A stretch of DNA of 64,000 nt from Burkholderiaceae bacterium. Lineage in GTDB: Bacteria; Pseudomonadota; Gammaproteobacteria; Burkholderiales; Burkholderiaceae_E. This document shows, piece after piece, positions 16,184-24,520 of this stretch (position 1 is the stretch's first letter; each line of letters begins with the position of its first letter). The stretch covers positions 372,001 to 436,000 of the forward strand of contig JAMLIR010000001.1 in the NCBI GenBank assembly GCA_023954045.1, given 5' to 3'. A model generated the notes under the pieces. It saw nothing but the letters and a program-made list of their open reading frames with translations. It was not told where the DNA came from and made no database searches. Made by a program: the position numbers and the translations under genes.

Positions 16184-17587
16184 TCAGCCGGACGGCCAGC
16201 GCTCCAGCAAGGGTAGCACCAGCGCGCGCGCGTCGACGCGCGCGCCGATGTGCGCGAGCGTGAGGAACGATCCGACGAGCTTGCGGTGCAGGAACATCGT
16301 CTGCGGCGGCGGCACGCGCAACAGGCCCTGCCGGAACCCGAGATCGAAGCCCACCGCGCGCGAGCGCAACGGCAGGTCGGAGGCTGCAAAGTCGTAGCGG
16401 CCGCGGTGCCGCAGCGGCTCGCAGACCAGCATGATCAGGTCGATGGTCGCCTCGATCAGCTCCGGCGGATCGGTGCGTGCCGCGTAGCCGATCTCGACCG
16501 CGTGGCGGGCGACGGACGCGCGGTCGCCGGCGATCACTGCCCGCGTGATCCGCGCGTAGGCCGCGACGAACGCCTCGTCGAAGCGCATCGTCGCGCCGAA
16601 GTCCAGCAGCACCACCTTGCCGCTTTCGGGCTGCCACAGATAGTTGGCGAAGTTCGGGTCGGTCTGCATCGTGCGGAACTCGAACAGCTCGCGGAACATC
16701 AGCCGCTCGAGCACCGTGCCGACCGCGTCGCGCCTCGCTTGCGCAACGCCCGGCGCGCCCAGCGTCTCCAGCGGCTCGCCCTCCATGAAATCCATCGCCA
16801 GGATGCGCGCGGTGGTCAGGTCGCTGTGCGTGCGCGGCACCAGCAGGCCGGGCTCGTCGGCGACCAGCCTCGCGTAGTGCGCGAGCGACTCGGCCTCGGC
16901 AAGGTAGTCGGCCTCCTGCACGAGCTGGCGCGTCGCCTCGGCGGCGATCGCGGGAATGTCCGCTTCGCCGGGGAACACCTTGAGCAGGCGCAGCACCGCG
17001 GCGACGTTGTCGACGTCGCCCTTTATCGAGCGCGCGACCCCCGGATACTGGATCTTCAGCGCCAACTCGCGGCCATCGACGGTGCGCGCGCGATGCACCT
17101 GGCCGATCGAGGCCGCGGCGATCGGCGTCTCGTCGAAGCGCTCGAAGCGCTGCTGCCAGCCCTTGCCGTACTCGCGGCCGAGCACGCCGCGCAGCTGGGC
17201 CAGCGGCATCGGCGCGGCCTGCGAGCGCAGGATCGCGAGCGCCTGCGTGAACTCCGGCGGCAGCAGGTCGGCGCCCTGCAGCGAGATCATCTGCCCGAGC
17301 TTCATCGCGCCGCCGCGCAGCCGCGCGAGCCGGGCCGCGAGGCGGCGCGCGTTGTCGGCGGAGAGAAACGCGCTCGCGGCGTCGCCGCCGCCGGCCCCGG
17401 TCCTGTCGGCGACGAGGCGGCGCACCCCTTCGGCCAGGCCGCCGAGCGCCAGCTCGCCTGCGGCCAGCGCGACGCTGGCGAGGCGTCCGATCCGCGTCTG
17501 CGGGACGCGCGCGGCCGCTTCGGTCGCGGGCGGCGCGGCGGCGCGCCTGCCGCGTGAATTGCCCGGTGGGTCGCGACGGCTGGCCAT
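16184..17587 (-). CDS. ABC1/AarF/UbiB-family atypical kinase
   Basis: 467 residues. Family motifs of the ADCK/COQ8/UbiB atypical kinases are in order: KLGQMISLQGADLLPPEF (KxGQ inhibitory motif, ~residue 105), the Ala-rich loop AAASIGQVHRA (~160), ALKIQYPGV (~177), QEADYLAEAES (~225), DPNFANYLW and LLDFGATM (metal-binding DFG, ~325). There is no obvious C-terminal transmembrane segment like that of UbiB proper, so it is more like the ADCK3-type soluble members. A role in ubiquinone biosynthesis or lipid homeostasis is the general expectation. It is 32 bases downstream of the Prim-Pol gene on the same strand. ATG at 17587 was chosen for family length. Confidence 0.87.
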   Translation of the reverse strand: MASRRDPPGNSRGRRAAAPPATEAAARVPQTRIGRLASVALAAGELALGGLAEGVRRLVADRTGAGGGDAASAFLSADNARRLAARLARLRGGAMKLGQMISLQGADLLPPEFTQALAILRSQAAPMPLAQLRGVLGREYGKGWQQRFERFDETPIAAASIGQVHRARTVDGRELALKIQYPGVARSIKGDVDNVAAVLRLLKVFPGEADIPAIAAEATRQLVQEADYLAEAESLAHYARLVADEPGLLVPRTHSDLTTARILAMDFMEGEPLETLGAPGVAQARRDAVGTVLERLMFRELFEFRTMQTDPNFANYLWQPESGKVVLLDFGATMRFDEAFVAAYARITRAVIAGDRASVARHAVEIGYAARTDPPELIEATIDLIMLVCEPLRHRGRYDFAASDLPLRSRAVGFDLGFRQGLLRVPPPQTMFLHRKLVGSFLTLAHIGARVDARALVLPLLERWPSG

Positions 17588-17619
17588 GAGATGGGGAGCG
17601 GACGCGCTGCGTGCCGGCG

Positions 17620-18408
17620 TCACGCGCCGCGCGCGTGGGTGCGCGCGATGCTGGCCACGGTGGCCGCGACCTCGTCGTCGGGCAGCGGCGGGCGGCAGCG
17701 CTGCCGGTTCCAGCTGAGCAGCAGCTCGAGCACGACCTGCGGGTCGACCTCGTGCCACAACAGGTGTCCGGCCAGCGATGCGATCGTCGCGTTGCGGGCG
17801 CCCTCGCCGACGCCTTCGGCGACCAGCCCGCGCCAGTGCGACAACGAATGCCCCGGTTGCACGGCGCTTCCGGACAAGACCTGCCGCAGCCACTGCGGCA
17901 TCGGCGCCGCGCCGATCGCTCCCGGGTCTCGTCCCTGGCGCCAGCGATACGGCCGGCCGCTCGGGTGGATCGACGGCGGGGCGACGACCACGCCGCCGTC
18001 GCCGCGCAGGTCGAGCCCCGCGCGAAAGCCCGCCTTGTTGGCGATCGGCTCGCCGAAGTGCCTGAAGTACAGGTGGCGCCCGCCTCCACCGGTCAGGCAT
18101 TCGAGCGTCGGCTCGAGCGGCGCGAACTCGCGCTCGAGCGCGGCCAGGCTCCCGTCGCCGCCGTGCCCGGCGTCGACGTCGAGCACCAGCAGGCCCGATA
18201 TCGCGCCGGTAACGATGCCGACGTTGGCGTCCGGCCAGCGCCGGAACCAATCCCCGATCTCGTCGGCCGTCGCGCGCCGGCTCTGGTAAGGCATCCAGCG
18301 GATCAGCGGCCGCTTGCCTCGCGGCTGCATCGGCACCACCGACCAGCCGAGCGACAGGTAACGCAGCGCCGCCGCCCTCGCGTCCGCATCGTTCACGCCG
18401 TCCGACAT
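17620..18408 (-). CDS. Stand-alone Prim-Pol (AEP) domain protein
   Basis: 262 residues of the bifunctional primase/polymerase N-terminal domain family (archaeo-eukaryotic primase superfamily). The fold entry A..YLSLGWSVVPMQPRGKRPLI and the three active-site elements are intact: LVLDVDAG (D77, D79), GGGGRHLYFRH (H112), and GLDLRGDGGVVVAPPSIHPSG (~131-151). There is no helicase domain, and the C-terminal ~60 residues look like the short helical tail of this family. Such proteins usually belong to plasmids, phages or integrated elements, but no integrase, phage or plasmid gene is nearby and base composition matches the neighbours. ATG at 18408 preferred over a TTG 36 bases upstream. Its cellular role is unknown. 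Confidence 0.85.
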   Translation of the reverse strand: MSDGVNDADARAAALRYLSLGWSVVPMQPRGKRPLIRWMPYQSRRATADEIGDWFRRWPDANVGIVTGAISGLLVLDVDAGHGGDGSLAALEREFAPLEPTLECLTGGGGRHLYFRHFGEPIANKAGFRAGLDLRGDGGVVVAPPSIHPSGRPYRWRQGRDPGAIGAAPMPQWLRQVLSGSAVQPGHSLSHWRGLVAEGVGEGARNATIASLAGHLLWHEVDPQVVLELLLSWNRQRCRPPLPDDEVAATVASIARTHARGA

Positions 18409-18460
18409 GGGCGGATCGTAGTCGAGCCGGCCGGGCGGGGCCAATGCGACCGCCAGGCGA

Positions 18461-21142
18461 CTAGCGCAGCGCCAGCCGCGCGACCACGGTGTCGGCGTCC
18501 GGGCCGCGCTCGATGCGGAATCCCAGCTGCCGCGCGAGCCCGATCATCGACTCGTTCGACGCGAGCACCAGGCCCTTGATCTCGGCGGTGCCGCGGCTGC
18601 GGCAGTAGTCGACGATCCGGTTCATCAGCAGCCGGCCGAGCCCCTGCCCCTTGAGGTCGGAGCGCACCAGCACCGCGAACTCGGCCGACTGGTTGTCGGG
18701 ATCGGTGACGGTGCGCACGACGCCGAGCGTCTCGGGCTCGCCGCGCTCGTCGGGCGCGGTCGCGATGAACGCCATTTCCCGGTCGTAGTCGACCTGCGTC
18801 AGGCGCGCCATCTGCGCATGGCGCAGCTCCCGCACGTAGCTGAAGAAGCGCAGCCTGAGGTCCTCGGGGGACATCCGCGCGATCAGCGCGTGATGCGCCG
18901 GCTCGTCCTCGGGGCGGATCGGCCTGACCAGGATGTCGCGGCCGTCGCGCAGCCGCTCCCGCTGCTCGAGCCCCTTCGGGTACGGGCGGATCGCGAGCCG
19001 GCTCTCGCGGCCCGCGAGCGCCTGCACCCGCATGTGCGCGTCGATGCAGACGACGCCGCGCTCGTCGGCGAACAGCGGGTTGATGTCGAGCTCGACGATC
19101 TCGGGCATGTCGACGAGCATCTGCGACACCTTGACCAGCGCGAGGCACAGCGCGTCGACGTCGGCGGCCGGGCGGTCGCGGTGCGACTGCAGCAGCCGGT
19201 CGATGCGGGTGCGCGAGATCAATTCGCGCGCCAGAGGAAGGTTCAGCGGCGGAAAGCCCACCGCGTGGTCGCCGAGCAATTCGACCGCGCGCCCGCCCTC
19301 GCCGAAAACGATGACCGGGCCGAACAGCGGATCGCTGGCGACCGCGATGAACAGCTGCCGCGCGTTGGTGCGCGGCACCATCCTCTGCAACGTGAATCCG
19401 GCGATGCGGGCCGCGGGCATCAGTTCGCCGATCCGCTTGACCATTCCGGCCGCAGCGGCGCGCACTTCGTCGGCGCTCTCGAGGTGCAGCGCCACGCCGC
19501 CGACGTCCCAGCGATGCGCGATGTCCGGCGAGAGCACCGCCAGCGCCAGCGGGAACCCGATCTCGCCGGCCGCCGCGACCGCCTGCTCGACCGAGTCGGC
19601 GATGCGGCTCTCGACCACCGGGATCCCGTAGGCCGCGAGCACCGCCTTCGCGTCCGGCTCGGTCATCAGCCCGTCGCCACTGCCCAGCGCGCGCTCGACG
19701 ATCGCCCGCGCGGTGGCGACGTCGGGCTGGAACTCGCTGGGCAGCGACGGCGGCGTCTGCATCAGCATTTCCTGGTTGCGATGGAAGTTCATCACGTGCA
19801 GGAACGCCTTGACCGCGCTCGACGGCGTGTCGTAGGTGGGCAGTCCCGCCCCGGCGAACATCCGGCGCGCCTTCTCCATCGCGCCGGCGCCGACCCAGCT
19901 GGCGAGGATGCGGGCGCTGCTCATTTCACGCGCGACGCCAATCACGGCCTCGGCGATCTCCTCGCTCGGCGTGGTCGCGGTCGGCGCATGCACGACCAGT
20001 ACCGCATTGACGCCCGGGTCGGCGAGCACGGTCTTCAGGCACTGAGCGTAGCGCTGCGCCGACGCGTTGACGCCGAGATCCAGCGGATTGCAGGTTGCCG
20101 CCCCCTCGGGCAGCGCAGCAGCGAGCTTCGCGCAGGTGTCCGGCGCGAGTTGCGCGCAGCGGCCGCCGCCCAGCCGCAGCTCGTCGACCGCCATCACGCC
20201 GGTGCCGCCGCCGTTGTGCAGGATGGCCAGGTGCTCGCCGCGAAACGTCCGCGCGCGCCCCAGCGTCTCGACCGCGGCGAACAGCTCGTCGATGTCGTAG
20301 ACGCGCAGGATGCCGGCTCGCCGCAGGGCGGCGTCGAACACTTCGTCGGCGCGCACCAGCGCGCCGCGCTGCCCCGGCGCGGCCTCGTCGCACAGCCCGG
20401 GAGCGCGCCCCGACTTGACCGCCAGCACCGGCTTGTTGCGCGCGGCGGCGCGCGCGGCCGCCATGAAGTTGCGCCGCTCGCGGATCTCGTCGATGTAGAG
20501 CAGGATCGCGCCGGTGTCGGGATCGGTGGCGAGGTAGTCGAGCACGTCGCCGAAGTCGACGTCGACGCAGTCGCCCAGCGCGACGAAGTGCGAGAAGCCG
20601 ATCCCCTTCGCGCGCGCCCAGTCGAGCACCGCAGTGCAGATCGCGCCGGACTGCGAGACGAACGCGAGCCGGCCCGGCAGCGCGCCGACGTGGCTCAGGC
20701 TGGCGTTCAGCCCGGTGTGCGGCACCAGAACCCCGAGGCTGCCCGGACCGAGCAGGCGCATGCCGTGACGCCTTCCCGCTTCGACCGCCGCGTCGCGCAG
20801 GCTGCGTCCGTCGGCGTCGCACCGCCGCGCCAGGCCGTCGTTGACGATCACCGCCACGGCGGTGCCGCGCTCGCCGAGCGCGTCGATCACCGTCGGCACC
20901 GTCGCGTCGGGACTGCAGACCACCGCCAGTTCGGGCGTTTCGGGCAGGCTGGCGACGTCGGGATACGCGAGCACGCCGGCCACCGCGTGGTATTTCGGGT
21001 TCACCGGCATGATCGGTCCGGCGATGCCCCCATCGAGCAGGTTTCGCATCAGCACGTTGCCCACGTGGCGCGGCGTATTGGACGCGCCGATCACCGCGAC
21101 CGATCGCGGCTCGAATAGCTGGACGAGGTTGCGCACGCTCAT
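18461..21142 (-). CDS. PatZ-type protein acetyltransferase (acyl-CoA ligase-like + GNAT)
   Basis: 893 residues. Order of parts: CoA-binding Rossmann domain (SVAVIGASNTPRHVGNVLMRNL, residues ~14-130), succinyl-CoA-synthetase-like domain (FVSQSGAICTAVLDWA, ~161), ATP-grasp domain (~490-710), and a C-terminal GNAT domain (~735-893, with LVRSDLKGQGLGRLLMNRIV as the acetyl-CoA loop). In active NDP-forming ligases the catalytic His lies in SHTGAL; here the aligned segment reads GQRGAL with Q258 at the His position. The ligase is therefore probably inactive and senses acetyl-CoA, as in Pat/PatZ enzymes that acetylate and silence acetyl-CoA synthetase. It starts a minus-strand run with the Prim-Pol and UbiB-like genes. 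Confidence 0.9.
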   Translation of the reverse strand: MSVRNLVQLFEPRSVAVIGASNTPRHVGNVLMRNLLDGGIAGPIMPVNPKYHAVAGVLAYPDVASLPETPELAVVCSPDATVPTVIDALGERGTAVAVIVNDGLARRCDADGRSLRDAAVEAGRRHGMRLLGPGSLGVLVPHTGLNASLSHVGALPGRLAFVSQSGAICTAVLDWARAKGIGFSHFVALGDCVDVDFGDVLDYLATDPDTGAILLYIDEIRERRNFMAAARAAARNKPVLAVKSGRAPGLCDEAAPGQRGALVRADEVFDAALRRAGILRVYDIDELFAAVETLGRARTFRGEHLAILHNGGGTGVMAVDELRLGGGRCAQLAPDTCAKLAAALPEGAATCNPLDLGVNASAQRYAQCLKTVLADPGVNAVLVVHAPTATTPSEEIAEAVIGVAREMSSARILASWVGAGAMEKARRMFAGAGLPTYDTPSSAVKAFLHVMNFHRNQEMLMQTPPSLPSEFQPDVATARAIVERALGSGDGLMTEPDAKAVLAAYGIPVVESRIADSVEQAVAAAGEIGFPLALAVLSPDIAHRWDVGGVALHLESADEVRAAAAGMVKRIGELMPAARIAGFTLQRMVPRTNARQLFIAVASDPLFGPVIVFGEGGRAVELLGDHAVGFPPLNLPLARELISRTRIDRLLQSHRDRPAADVDALCLALVKVSQMLVDMPEIVELDINPLFADERGVVCIDAHMRVQALAGRESRLAIRPYPKGLEQRERLRDGRDILVRPIRPEDEPAHHALIARMSPEDLRLRFFSYVRELRHAQMARLTQVDYDREMAFIATAPDERGEPETLGVVRTVTDPDNQSAEFAVLVRSDLKGQGLGRLLMNRIVDYCRSRGTAEIKGLVLASNESMIGLARQLGFRIERGPDADTVVARLALR

Positions 21143-21176
21143 GCGGCCAATGATACGGGGCGGCGCCGCGCGGACC

Positions 21177-21182
21177 TATACT
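21177..21182 (+). promoter_or_regulatory. -10 element TATACT, probable leaderless start
   Basis: TATACT lies only seven bases before the ATG at 21190, within a 47-base divergent gap. Initiation at the usual distance would begin the transcript at or next to the start codon, and no Shine-Dalgarno sequence is present. No clear -35 box is seen. Confidence 0.45.
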
Positions 21183-21189
21183 TGCGCCC

Positions 21190-21795
21190 ATGAAATTCGG
21201 GATGGCCCCCAATTCGCTGTTCGCGATCCTGCTGCGCTCGCCCTGGTGGATCAGCTTCGCCGTCGCCGCCGCGTTCGTCGCCGTCGCCCGTGCGCTGCTG
21301 CCGCCCGACTACTTCGTCGTGGGCGCGATCGGAGCGCTTCCGTTCCTGGCGATCGGCTGCGTCGCCGCCTGGCGCCAGTGGCGGGCGCCCGCTCCGCGCC
21401 GCGTCGCCCGGTCATTGGACGCGATCAGGGCGATGCCCTGGAGCGCGTTCTCGAAGGCGATCGAGGAAGGGTTCCGCCGCGACGGCTACTCGGTCGCAGC
21501 GCACCCGGGCGACGCCGCCGACTACGAGTTGAGCCGCAACGGGCGCGTGTCGCTGGTCGCCTGCAAGCGCTGGAAGGCCGCGCGAACCGGGATCGAGCCG
21601 CTGCGCGAGCTGCGCGCCGCGAAGGACCGGTGCAAGGCCGACGAGTGCATCTACGTCACCGCCGGCGAGCTGACCGATACCGCGCAGGCTTTCGCGGCGG
21701 GCAGCGGCGTGCGGCTGATGCAGGGCGCCGAGCTCGCGGCGTTGATGCCGCTCAGCCCGGATTCGCCGCGCGCCTCGCGCGCTGCACGAGGCTGA
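21190..21795 (+). CDS. Membrane-anchored Mrr-like restriction-endonuclease-fold protein
   Basis: 201 residues. Two hydrophobic segments (about residues 18-38 and 42-62) anchor a cytoplasmic domain. The domain (75-190) has the Mrr/endonuclease pattern FSKAIEEGFRRDGYSVAAHPGDAADYELSRNGRVSLVACKRWKA: D111 matches the catalytic acid and K126 the catalytic lysine, but the usual Q/ExK is ACK (A124-C125-K126), so cleavage activity is doubtful. Similar membrane-tethered Mrr-like proteins are scattered through Betaproteobacteria without adjoining methylase genes, as here. Its function is unknown; DNA or nucleoid association at the membrane is possible. The 3' end overlaps the convergent DUF808 gene by 44 bases. 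Confidence 0.72.
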   Translation: MKFGMAPNSLFAILLRSPWWISFAVAAAFVAVARALLPPDYFVVGAIGALPFLAIGCVAAWRQWRAPAPRRVARSLDAIRAMPWSAFSKAIEEGFRRDGYSVAAHPGDAADYELSRNGRVSLVACKRWKAARTGIEPLRELRAAKDRCKADECIYVTAGELTDTAQAFAAGSGVRLMQGAELAALMPLSPDSPRASRAARG

Positions 21796-22702
21796 CGAAG
21801 AGCGTCGCGATCGCACCGGCCGCGATTCCGACCACCGCATCGATCGCCAGCGGCATCAAGGCCGCGCCGACGCCGCCCAGGCTCAGCGGCGACTGCGCCC
21901 CGTGCGTGACCGCGTCGATCCACTCGTGCAGCCCGGGGATGCCGTGCGCCAGGATTCCCCCGCCGACGAGGAACATCGCAGCGGTGCCGGCCACGGACAG
22001 CCCCTTCATCATCCAGGGCGCCGTGCGGACGATCGCGTCGCCGGCGGCGCGCTTCAGTCGCGCCCAGGCGCCTGCACCCGGCTGGCGCACGAGATAGAAG
22101 CCGGCGTCGTCGAGCTTGACGATGCCCGCCACGAGGCCATAGACACCGGCGGTCATGATCAGCGCGATGCCGGCGAGCACCGCCACGCGCGTCCCGAGAT
22201 CGGCCGAAGCCACCGCGCCCAGCGTGATCACGATGATCTCGGCCGACAGGATGAAGTCGGTGCGCACCGCGCCCTTGATTCGTTCCTTCTCGAGCGCGAG
22301 CAGGTCGACGGCGGGATCCGACAGTGCCCGCACCACTTCTGCGCGGTGCGCATTGTCGCCGGCCTTGCCGTGCAGCAGCCTGTGCGCCAGCTTCTCGAAC
22401 CCTTCGTAGCACAGGAACAGGCCGCCGGCCATCAGCAGCGGCGTCACGCCCCACGGCGCGAACGCGCTGATCGCCAGCGCCGCGGGCACGAGAATCGCCT
22501 TGTTGCGCAGCGAACCCTTCGCGACCGCCCAGACCACCGGCAGTTCGCGGTCCGCGTTGATGCCGGAGACCTGCTGCGCGTTCAACGCGAGGTCGTCGCC
22601 GAGAACGCCCGCCGTCTTCTTCGTGGCGACCTTGGTCAGCGTCGCGACGTCGTCGAGGACGCTCGCGATGTCGTCGATCAGGACGAGCAGGCTCGTCGCC
22701 AC
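21752..22702 (-). CDS. DUF808 (YedI-like) integral membrane protein
   Basis: 316 residues of the DUF808 family. The N-terminal signature is clear: LLVLIDDIASVLDDVATLTKVATKKTAGVLGDDLALNAQQVSGI, followed by RELPVVWAVAKGSLRNK. Several hydrophobic segments follow (around 73-95, 150-190, 225-250 and 265-300), including GAVASADLGTRVAVLAGIALIMTAGVYGLVAGIVKLDD. The likely start is GTG at 22702, one base after the cytochrome gene ends at 22704, so the two may be co-transcribed. Function has not been established for the family; E. coli YedI is an inner-membrane protein. It ends inside the convergent Mrr-like gene. Confidence 0.88.
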   Translation of the reverse strand: MATSLLVLIDDIASVLDDVATLTKVATKKTAGVLGDDLALNAQQVSGINADRELPVVWAVAKGSLRNKAILVPAALAISAFAPWGVTPLLMAGGLFLCYEGFEKLAHRLLHGKAGDNAHRAEVVRALSDPAVDLLALEKERIKGAVRTDFILSAEIIVITLGAVASADLGTRVAVLAGIALIMTAGVYGLVAGIVKLDDAGFYLVRQPGAGAWARLKRAAGDAIVRTAPWMMKGLSVAGTAAMFLVGGGILAHGIPGLHEWIDAVTHGAQSPLSLGGVGAALMPLAIDAVVGIAAGAIATLFVSLVQRARRAANPG

Positions 22703-22703
22703 G

Positions 22704-23030
22704 TCAGCCGCGGTCGGTGCCGCAGACCTCCGGCGGGCACGGGAACCGGTAGTAGCGCTCGTTCAGGTACCGGGTGACCGCGTCGATCTCGTCGTCGCGC
22801 CACAGCGCGCCGGTCTGGCGGTCCCAGTTCGCGACTGCGGCGCGCACCTGCTCGAACGAATTCGCCGAGCGCGCCGCGCGCGAGTGCACGCTGCGGTCGT
22901 GGCAGCCGCCGCAACGCGTCTCGTAGAGCGCGCGACCTTGCGCGGCATCGGCCGCCCCGGCCGCCACGGGCGCACTGCATGCCAGCGCGGCGAGCCATGC
23001 CGCCAACAGGTACCACTGCCTGCGAACCAT
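22704..23030 (-). CDS. Small mono-haem cytochrome c
   Basis: 108 residues. A Sec signal peptide (MVRRQWYLLAAWLAALACSAPVAAGA) precedes a class I cytochrome c domain with one haem motif CGGCH in LYETRCGGCHDRSVHS. No clear C-terminal methionine ligand of the usual M-P type is visible; the tail ends YRFPCPPEVCG, so the distal ligand is uncertain and the two late cysteines may form a disulfide. Start at 23030 chosen from the GGAGAGACGG ribosome site next to it. It would carry electrons in the periplasm. Partner unknown; it lies upstream of the DUF808 gene. Confidence 0.8.
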   Translation of the reverse strand: MVRRQWYLLAAWLAALACSAPVAAGAADAAQGRALYETRCGGCHDRSVHSRAARSANSFEQVRAAVANWDRQTGALWRDDEIDAVTRYLNERYYRFPCPPEVCGTDRG

Positions 23031-23175
23031 CCGTCTCTCCCCTCGGCCACCTCCGGGCCCCAGCCGGATCGGTCGGGGCTGCTCAAGGCGCATTATCGCG
23101 TCCCGGCGCAGTCCTCGCCGGCGATGGTACCGCCCCGGGGCGGCGACGGTGCAGCGGCCCGGGGCGCCGGGGACT

Positions 23176-23478
23176 TCAGGCGGCCTGGCGGAACTGTGAC
23201 TGGGCGCGGCGGCGCGCACGCTCGGCGGCATAGAGGCCGGCCGCCGCAGCACGCACCTCGGAGCGATGCAGGCCGATGTCCTTCAGCGTGCGCTCGTCCA
23301 GCGCGTCGAGCGCGACGCGCGTGGCCACCATCCGGCGGCGGCGCGCGATCACCTTCAATTGCCAGCGCACCAGCGCGCGGGCACGGCCCAGCAGGCTGTC
23401 GGGGTCGTTGTGCGCGCCCGCGCGGAACAGGACGGCTGCGAGATGCGCGGCGACTGCGGAAAACCGGTTCGCTTCCAT
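23176..23478 (-). CDS. DUF1127 (YjiS-like) small protein
   Basis: 100 residues. The C-terminal ~45 residues match DUF1127: VALDALDERTLKDIGLHRSEV, with the Arg-rich helix ARRRRMVATR before it. DUF1127 proteins are short and basic; members in alphaproteobacteria bind RNA and influence phosphate and carbon metabolism and small-RNA turnover. The ATG at 23478 has AGAGGAAG at a good distance. The N-terminal half is not recognisable. It is divergent from the secreted methyltransferase-like gene across a 161-base gap. Confidence 0.8.
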   Translation of the reverse strand: MEANRFSAVAAHLAAVLFRAGAHNDPDSLLGRARALVRWQLKVIARRRRMVATRVALDALDERTLKDIGLHRSEVRAAAAGLYAAERARRRAQSQFRQAA

Positions 23479-23639
23479 GGTGACTTCCTCTGCGTCGGGA
23501 TGGGTTGCGGAGTGCCCAGTGTCCCGGGCGCCGGTATCGCGCCGATGTCCCCGCCGCATCGCCTTGTTGCCGGAATGTTTCGGTGAGACGATCGACCCGG
23601 TACGCCGAGGCCGCCTTCGCGGCCCCCGGGGAGCCGAAC

Positions 23640-24494
23640 ATGCCGATCCGAATTCCCGATTCCCCGCCGACGGCGCGGCTCGCCCGAGCGCTGGCGCTCG
23701 CCGCACTCGTCGCGGCGGCCTGCGCGCTCGCGCCGGCCGCGCACGCGCAGGCTGCAGCGCCCGCGAGCCTTGCCGCGCTGGCCGCGGCGCCGCACCGCAG
23801 CCCCGGCAACGTCGCGCGCGACCGCTACCGCCACCCGGTCGAGGTGCTCGAGTTCTTCGGCATCCGTCCCGACAGCACGGTGGTCGAGATCCTGCCCGGC
23901 AGCGCGGGCTATTTCATGGAGATCCTCGCGCCTTACCTGCGCGAACGCGGGCTCTACGTCGCGGCGAGCCGCGACGCGAGCGCGCCCGAGCGCTATCTCG
24001 CCGACCATCGCCGGCTGCTCGCGCGCCTGGCGGCCGAGCCGGCGCTCTACGGCAAGGTCCGGGTGACGCAGTTCGCAGCCGATCGCCACGAGATCGCGCC
24101 GGCCGGAGGCGCCGATTTCGTCCTCACCTTCCGCAACCTGCACAACTGGATCGATCGGGGCGAGGTCGAGGGCGCGCTGCGCGCGTTCCACCGCGCGCTC
24201 AAGCCGGGCGGCGTGCTCGGCGTGGTCGATCACCGGGGGCGCGACGACCTCCCGCAGGCGGCGCAGGCGAAGACCGGCTACGTCCGGCAGGACTACGCGA
24301 TCGCGCTGATCGAGCGGGCCGGCTTCAGGCTCGTCGCCGCGTCGGAAGTCAACGCCAACCCGAAGGACACGAAGGACCATCCCGAGGGCGTCTGGACGCT
24401 GCCGCCGTCGTACCGGCTGGGAGAACGCGAGCGCGCGCGTTACGATGCGATCGGCGAGAGCGATCGCTTCACGCTGAAGTTCGTCAAGCGCTGA
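23640..24494 (+). CDS. Secreted class I SAM methyltransferase-like protein (COG4798 type)
   Basis: 284 residues. An N-terminal signal peptide (about residues 1-38, ending PAAHAQAAA) precedes a Rossmann methyltransferase-like domain: the motif I region reads VVEILPGSAGYFMEIL (the GxG loop is P-G-S-A-G), followed by ADFVLTFRNLHNWID and a motif-IV-like GGVLGVVDHRGRDD. It matches the predicted exported methyltransferases of COG4798. Export is odd, as S-adenosylmethionine is not expected in the periplasm, so the activity or the substrate is not understood. ATG at 23640 follows a GGGGAG ribosome site. The gene ends 26 bases before the LEA-type lipoprotein gene on the same strand. Confidence 0.8.
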   Translation: MPIRIPDSPPTARLARALALAALVAAACALAPAAHAQAAAPASLAALAAAPHRSPGNVARDRYRHPVEVLEFFGIRPDSTVVEILPGSAGYFMEILAPYLRERGLYVAASRDASAPERYLADHRRLLARLAAEPALYGKVRVTQFAADRHEIAPAGGADFVLTFRNLHNWIDRGEVEGALRAFHRALKPGGVLGVVDHRGRDDLPQAAQAKTGYVRQDYAIALIERAGFRLVAASEVNANPKDTKDHPEGVWTLPPSYRLGERERARYDAIGESDRFTLKFVKR

Positions 24495-24520
24495 GACTGC
24501 GCGCAACTGCGGAGCACCCC

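Noticed and set aside
16184-18250. A continuous frame reading from the UbiB-like gene back through the Prim-Pol gene, suggesting a fusion
   Set aside because: The upstream part is in the wrong frame for Prim-Pol and has no motif; the Prim-Pol gene ends with its own stop at 17620.
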